Translations under genes and position numbers: made by a program
Source of the DNA: an uncultured Maritalea sp.
Lineage (GTDB): Bacteria > Pseudomonadota > Alphaproteobacteria > Rhizobiales > Devosiaceae
Direction: 5' to 3'
Length of the DNA: 6,829 nucleotides
Assembly (NCBI GenBank): GCA_913055925.1
Contig: CAJXLH010000145.1
Coordinates: 1 to 6,829 of the forward strand
Shown here: positions 5,403 through 6,829 of the stretch, one piece after another
Layout: the number at the start of each line of letters is the position of its first letter
Position numbering within the stretch: the stretch's first letter is position 1
The notes under the pieces: generated by a model
What the model saw: only the letters and a program-made list of their open reading frames with translations
Told to the model about the DNA's origin: nothing
The model's database searches: none

Positions 5403-6334
5403 ACCGCTTCGAGGCGTTTCTCTGCATTCCGGTTGAGCGTGATCCCCGGCGCTTCAGCCAAATGCTCAAGAAGCGTCTCTTCTATGGCCCGGCCGCGCGG
5501 ATTGTTTTGCATATTTTGGTTCGCCACCAGAAATAGCGGCACTTTGCGCGGGCGCACGCCAGGCAATACTTCAACAAGTTTTCCATTCGCCATTTGGTCA
5601 GCAATGAAAAACAAAGGCGAAATCGCAAAGCCGAGCCCAACCTCCACCGCATGTGCGAGCAATTGCGGTTGTTGTGCTAAAAAGCCGGGCTCTAAATGCA
5701 CAACAATTTCGCCATCTGGCCCATCGCATAATATATCGCCTACTTTGCGGTCTTCGCGATATTGCACATAGTTGAGCTGCGCCAGCTCCTCAGGCGTTGA
5801 TGGATATCCAACTTCGTCCAAATAAGACGGCGCGGCGACAAAGACATTCTGCACCTCACCGATTCGCTTTACGACACCGCCGCCATGCCCGGGCGATCCG
5901 ACGCGCACGGCAAAGTCGATATTTTGCTCATCAATATCAATGACCTCATCGGTGGAAATCAATTCCGCCCGCAATTTGGGATGCAGCTTTTGCAACTCAA
6001 GGAGGGCCTTCCCCACATGGGTTTGCGCAAGCACTTGCACCGTGGTGATGCGAATTTTACCGCTCAACTCATTTTGCAACCCATCAAGTTCAGCTTGCGC
6101 ACTTTCCAACCCGCGCAACATGGCCCGACCATGCCGGCAGACAATTTCGCCAGCAGGCGTAAGGCCCACGCCCCTCGAGAAACGCCGGATAAGTGTCTGT
6201 CCAAAGTGCTTCTCCAAGCCAGAAATCACTTGGCTCACGGCTGGTTGGCTGACAGCAAGATGCGTTGCCGCCGCCGAGAGACTGCCCCGTTCAACCGCTG
6301 CAACGAGATAGCGCATACCGTTCAAAACATCCAT
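5399..6334 (-). CDS. LysR family transcriptional regulator
   Basis: This 311-residue protein has the standard LysR length. The winged helix-turn-helix covers about residues 4-63, with GSLSAAATHLAVSQPAVSQVISGLEKHFGQTLIRR as the core and GVGLTPAGE as the wing. A linker helix follows (about 64-90), then the periplasmic-binding-protein-like effector domain (about 92-295), starting at GKIRITT. The WHTH class fits members that act on small organic ligands, but the ligand is unknown. I chose ATG 6334, preceded by AAGG at 7 bases; a TTG two codons earlier (6340) would overlap that site. It is divergent from the MBL-fold hydrolase, the classic LysR arrangement, so it probably controls that gene and itself. 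Its stop TAG (5401-5399) overlaps the convergent DUF2834 stop. Confidence 0.94.
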   Translation of the reverse strand: MDVLNGMRYLVAAVERGSLSAAATHLAVSQPAVSQVISGLEKHFGQTLIRRFSRGVGLTPAGEIVCRHGRAMLRGLESAQAELDGLQNELSGKIRITTVQVLAQTHVGKALLELQKLHPKLRAELISTDEVIDIDEQNIDFAVRVGSPGHGGGVVKRIGEVQNVFVAAPSYLDEVGYPSTPEELAQLNYVQYREDRKVGDILCDGPDGEIVVHLEPGFLAQQPQLLAHAVEVGLGFAISPLFFIADQMANGKLVEVLPGVRPRKVPLFLVANQNMQNNPRGRAIEETLLEHLAEAPGITLNRNAEKRLEAV

Positions 6335-6342
6335 AAGCAAAC

Positions 6343-6379
6343 CTTATGACCAATATAAGAACCACTCCAGTTCTCTTAT
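6343..6379. promoter_or_regulatory. Candidate LysR binding region
   Basis: Three half-sites occur in alternating orientation: CTTAT (6343-6347), ATAAG (6355-6359) and CTTAT (6375-6379). The last two are arms of ATAAGA-N13-TCTTAT, with a nested AGAAC-N7-GTTCT (6358-6362 with 6370-6374). The first pair is CTTAT-N7-ATAAG. LysR regulators usually bind such paired dyads between divergent genes; that this regulator binds here is inferred from position. Confidence 0.5.
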
Positions 6380-6433
6380 TTGCGAAAAGTTTTACTTAAG
6401 TTTGGTAACGCAATCAATAGATGAGTGAACCTA

Positions 6434-6829
6434 ATGAACGCTGACAATCAAAACGCCAAGATGAACCGCCGCGCCCTGCTTGGCGGCCTAATCGCAGCAC
6501 CAGCAGCCGCATTTACGCTGCCAAACCTAGCGCTTGCATCCAACACGGAAGCAACAACTCCAACCCTGCACCACATGGCAGAGTTTTCGCGCCGCAAAAT
6601 TGGCGACATCGAAATCATCGGTCTCGCAGACGGATTTTCAACCTTGCCGCTTAGCCTAATGCCAAACTTTGAAGCTGGCCGAGCCGACGTGCTATCTAAT
6701 GCGAGCTACAAAACACCCAACAAAGAGTTTTTGAACATCGCGATCAACGGCTACATCATCAAAACCAAGAATCACACCATCGCTGTGGATGTGGGGGCAC
6801 CGTCGTTTTTGTCACCAAATGTGGGCGCA
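6434..6829 (+). CDS. Secreted MBL-fold metallo-hydrolase, 3' end missing
   Basis: The visible 132 residues start with a twin-arginine signal: N-R-R-A-L-L-G at 11-17, then a hydrophobic segment GGLIAAPAAAFTLPNLALA and a likely cleavage after ALA near residue 35. Export by the Tat route to the periplasm is predicted. The mature part has the strand order of metallo-beta-lactamase-fold hydrolases: KIGDIEIIGLADGFSTLP (about 55-72), then INGYIIKTKNHTIAVDVGA (104-122), ending just before the expected HxHxDH metal motif, which is outside the window. So the fold is supported but not the active site. Relatives include lactonases and other hydrolases; no substrate is named. Start is uncertain: ATG 6434 has no clear ribosome site, and ATG 6461 (MNRRALL) would also leave an intact Tat signal. 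Divergent from the LysR gene. Confidence 0.85.
   Translation, partial: MNADNQNAKMNRRALLGGLIAAPAAAFTLPNLALASNTEATTPTLHHMAEFSRRKIGDIEIIGLADGFSTLPLSLMPNFEAGRADVLSNASYKTPNKEFLNIAINGYIIKTKNHTIAVDVGAPSFLSPNVGA

Noticed and set aside
5885..6349. Plus-strand frames of 154 and 123 codons antisense to LysR
   Set aside because: They are shadows of a strongly supported LysR gene; the helix-turn-helix and effector domain explain the bases.

Overview
The window looks like an ordinary chromosomal stretch of an alphaproteobacterium, probably of the order Hyphomicrobiales. The base for this is protein style (an M23 endopeptidase with a long N-terminal region, a small two-CBS protein, and dense LysR, TetR, VOC and cupin genes), ATG starts with AGGAG-type ribosome sites, and roughly balanced base composition by eye. 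The genus cannot be fixed from this alone. I see no phage, transposon, CRISPR, tRNA or rRNA signal.

Layout: (1) 1-1673, plus strand: C-terminal part of an M23 zinc metallopeptidase that remodels peptidoglycan, open at the left edge. (2) 1687-3061, minus strand: a VOC-fold protein, a cupin joined to it by an ATGA overlap, and then a two-CBS-domain protein after an 83-base gap. A promoter-like pair lies in front of the VOC gene and a weaker one in front of the CBS gene. (3) 3062-3682: about 620 bases with no convincing gene but with several inverted repeats, including a perfect 11-bp one. (4) 3683-4967: a TetR-family repressor divergent from an NAD(P)-binding atypical SDR (NmrA type). The 64 bases between their start codons hold three copies of a TTTACAC-N-GTGTAAA-like operator. 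(5) 5058-5402: a small three-helix membrane protein of the DUF2834 type, whose promoter-like element carries a 15-bp dyad in its spacer. Its stop codon overlaps the stop of a convergent LysR regulator. (6) 5399-6334, minus: the LysR regulator, divergent from (7) 6434-6829, plus: a secreted, Tat-type metallo-beta-lactamase-fold hydrolase cut off by the right edge.

Working together: two classic 'regulator divergent from target' modules are visible, TetR with the SDR and LysR with the MBL-fold hydrolase. Together with the VOC and cupin genes this suggests small-molecule or stress housekeeping, but no substrate can be named. Several of the longest possible reading frames start too early; the starts given here are moved to ATG codons with ribosome sites or promoter support. 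I found no clear previously undescribed system. The most testable novelty is in the cis-regulatory layout: the operator trio, the dyad inside the DUF2834 promoter spacer, and the structured gene-less stretch.
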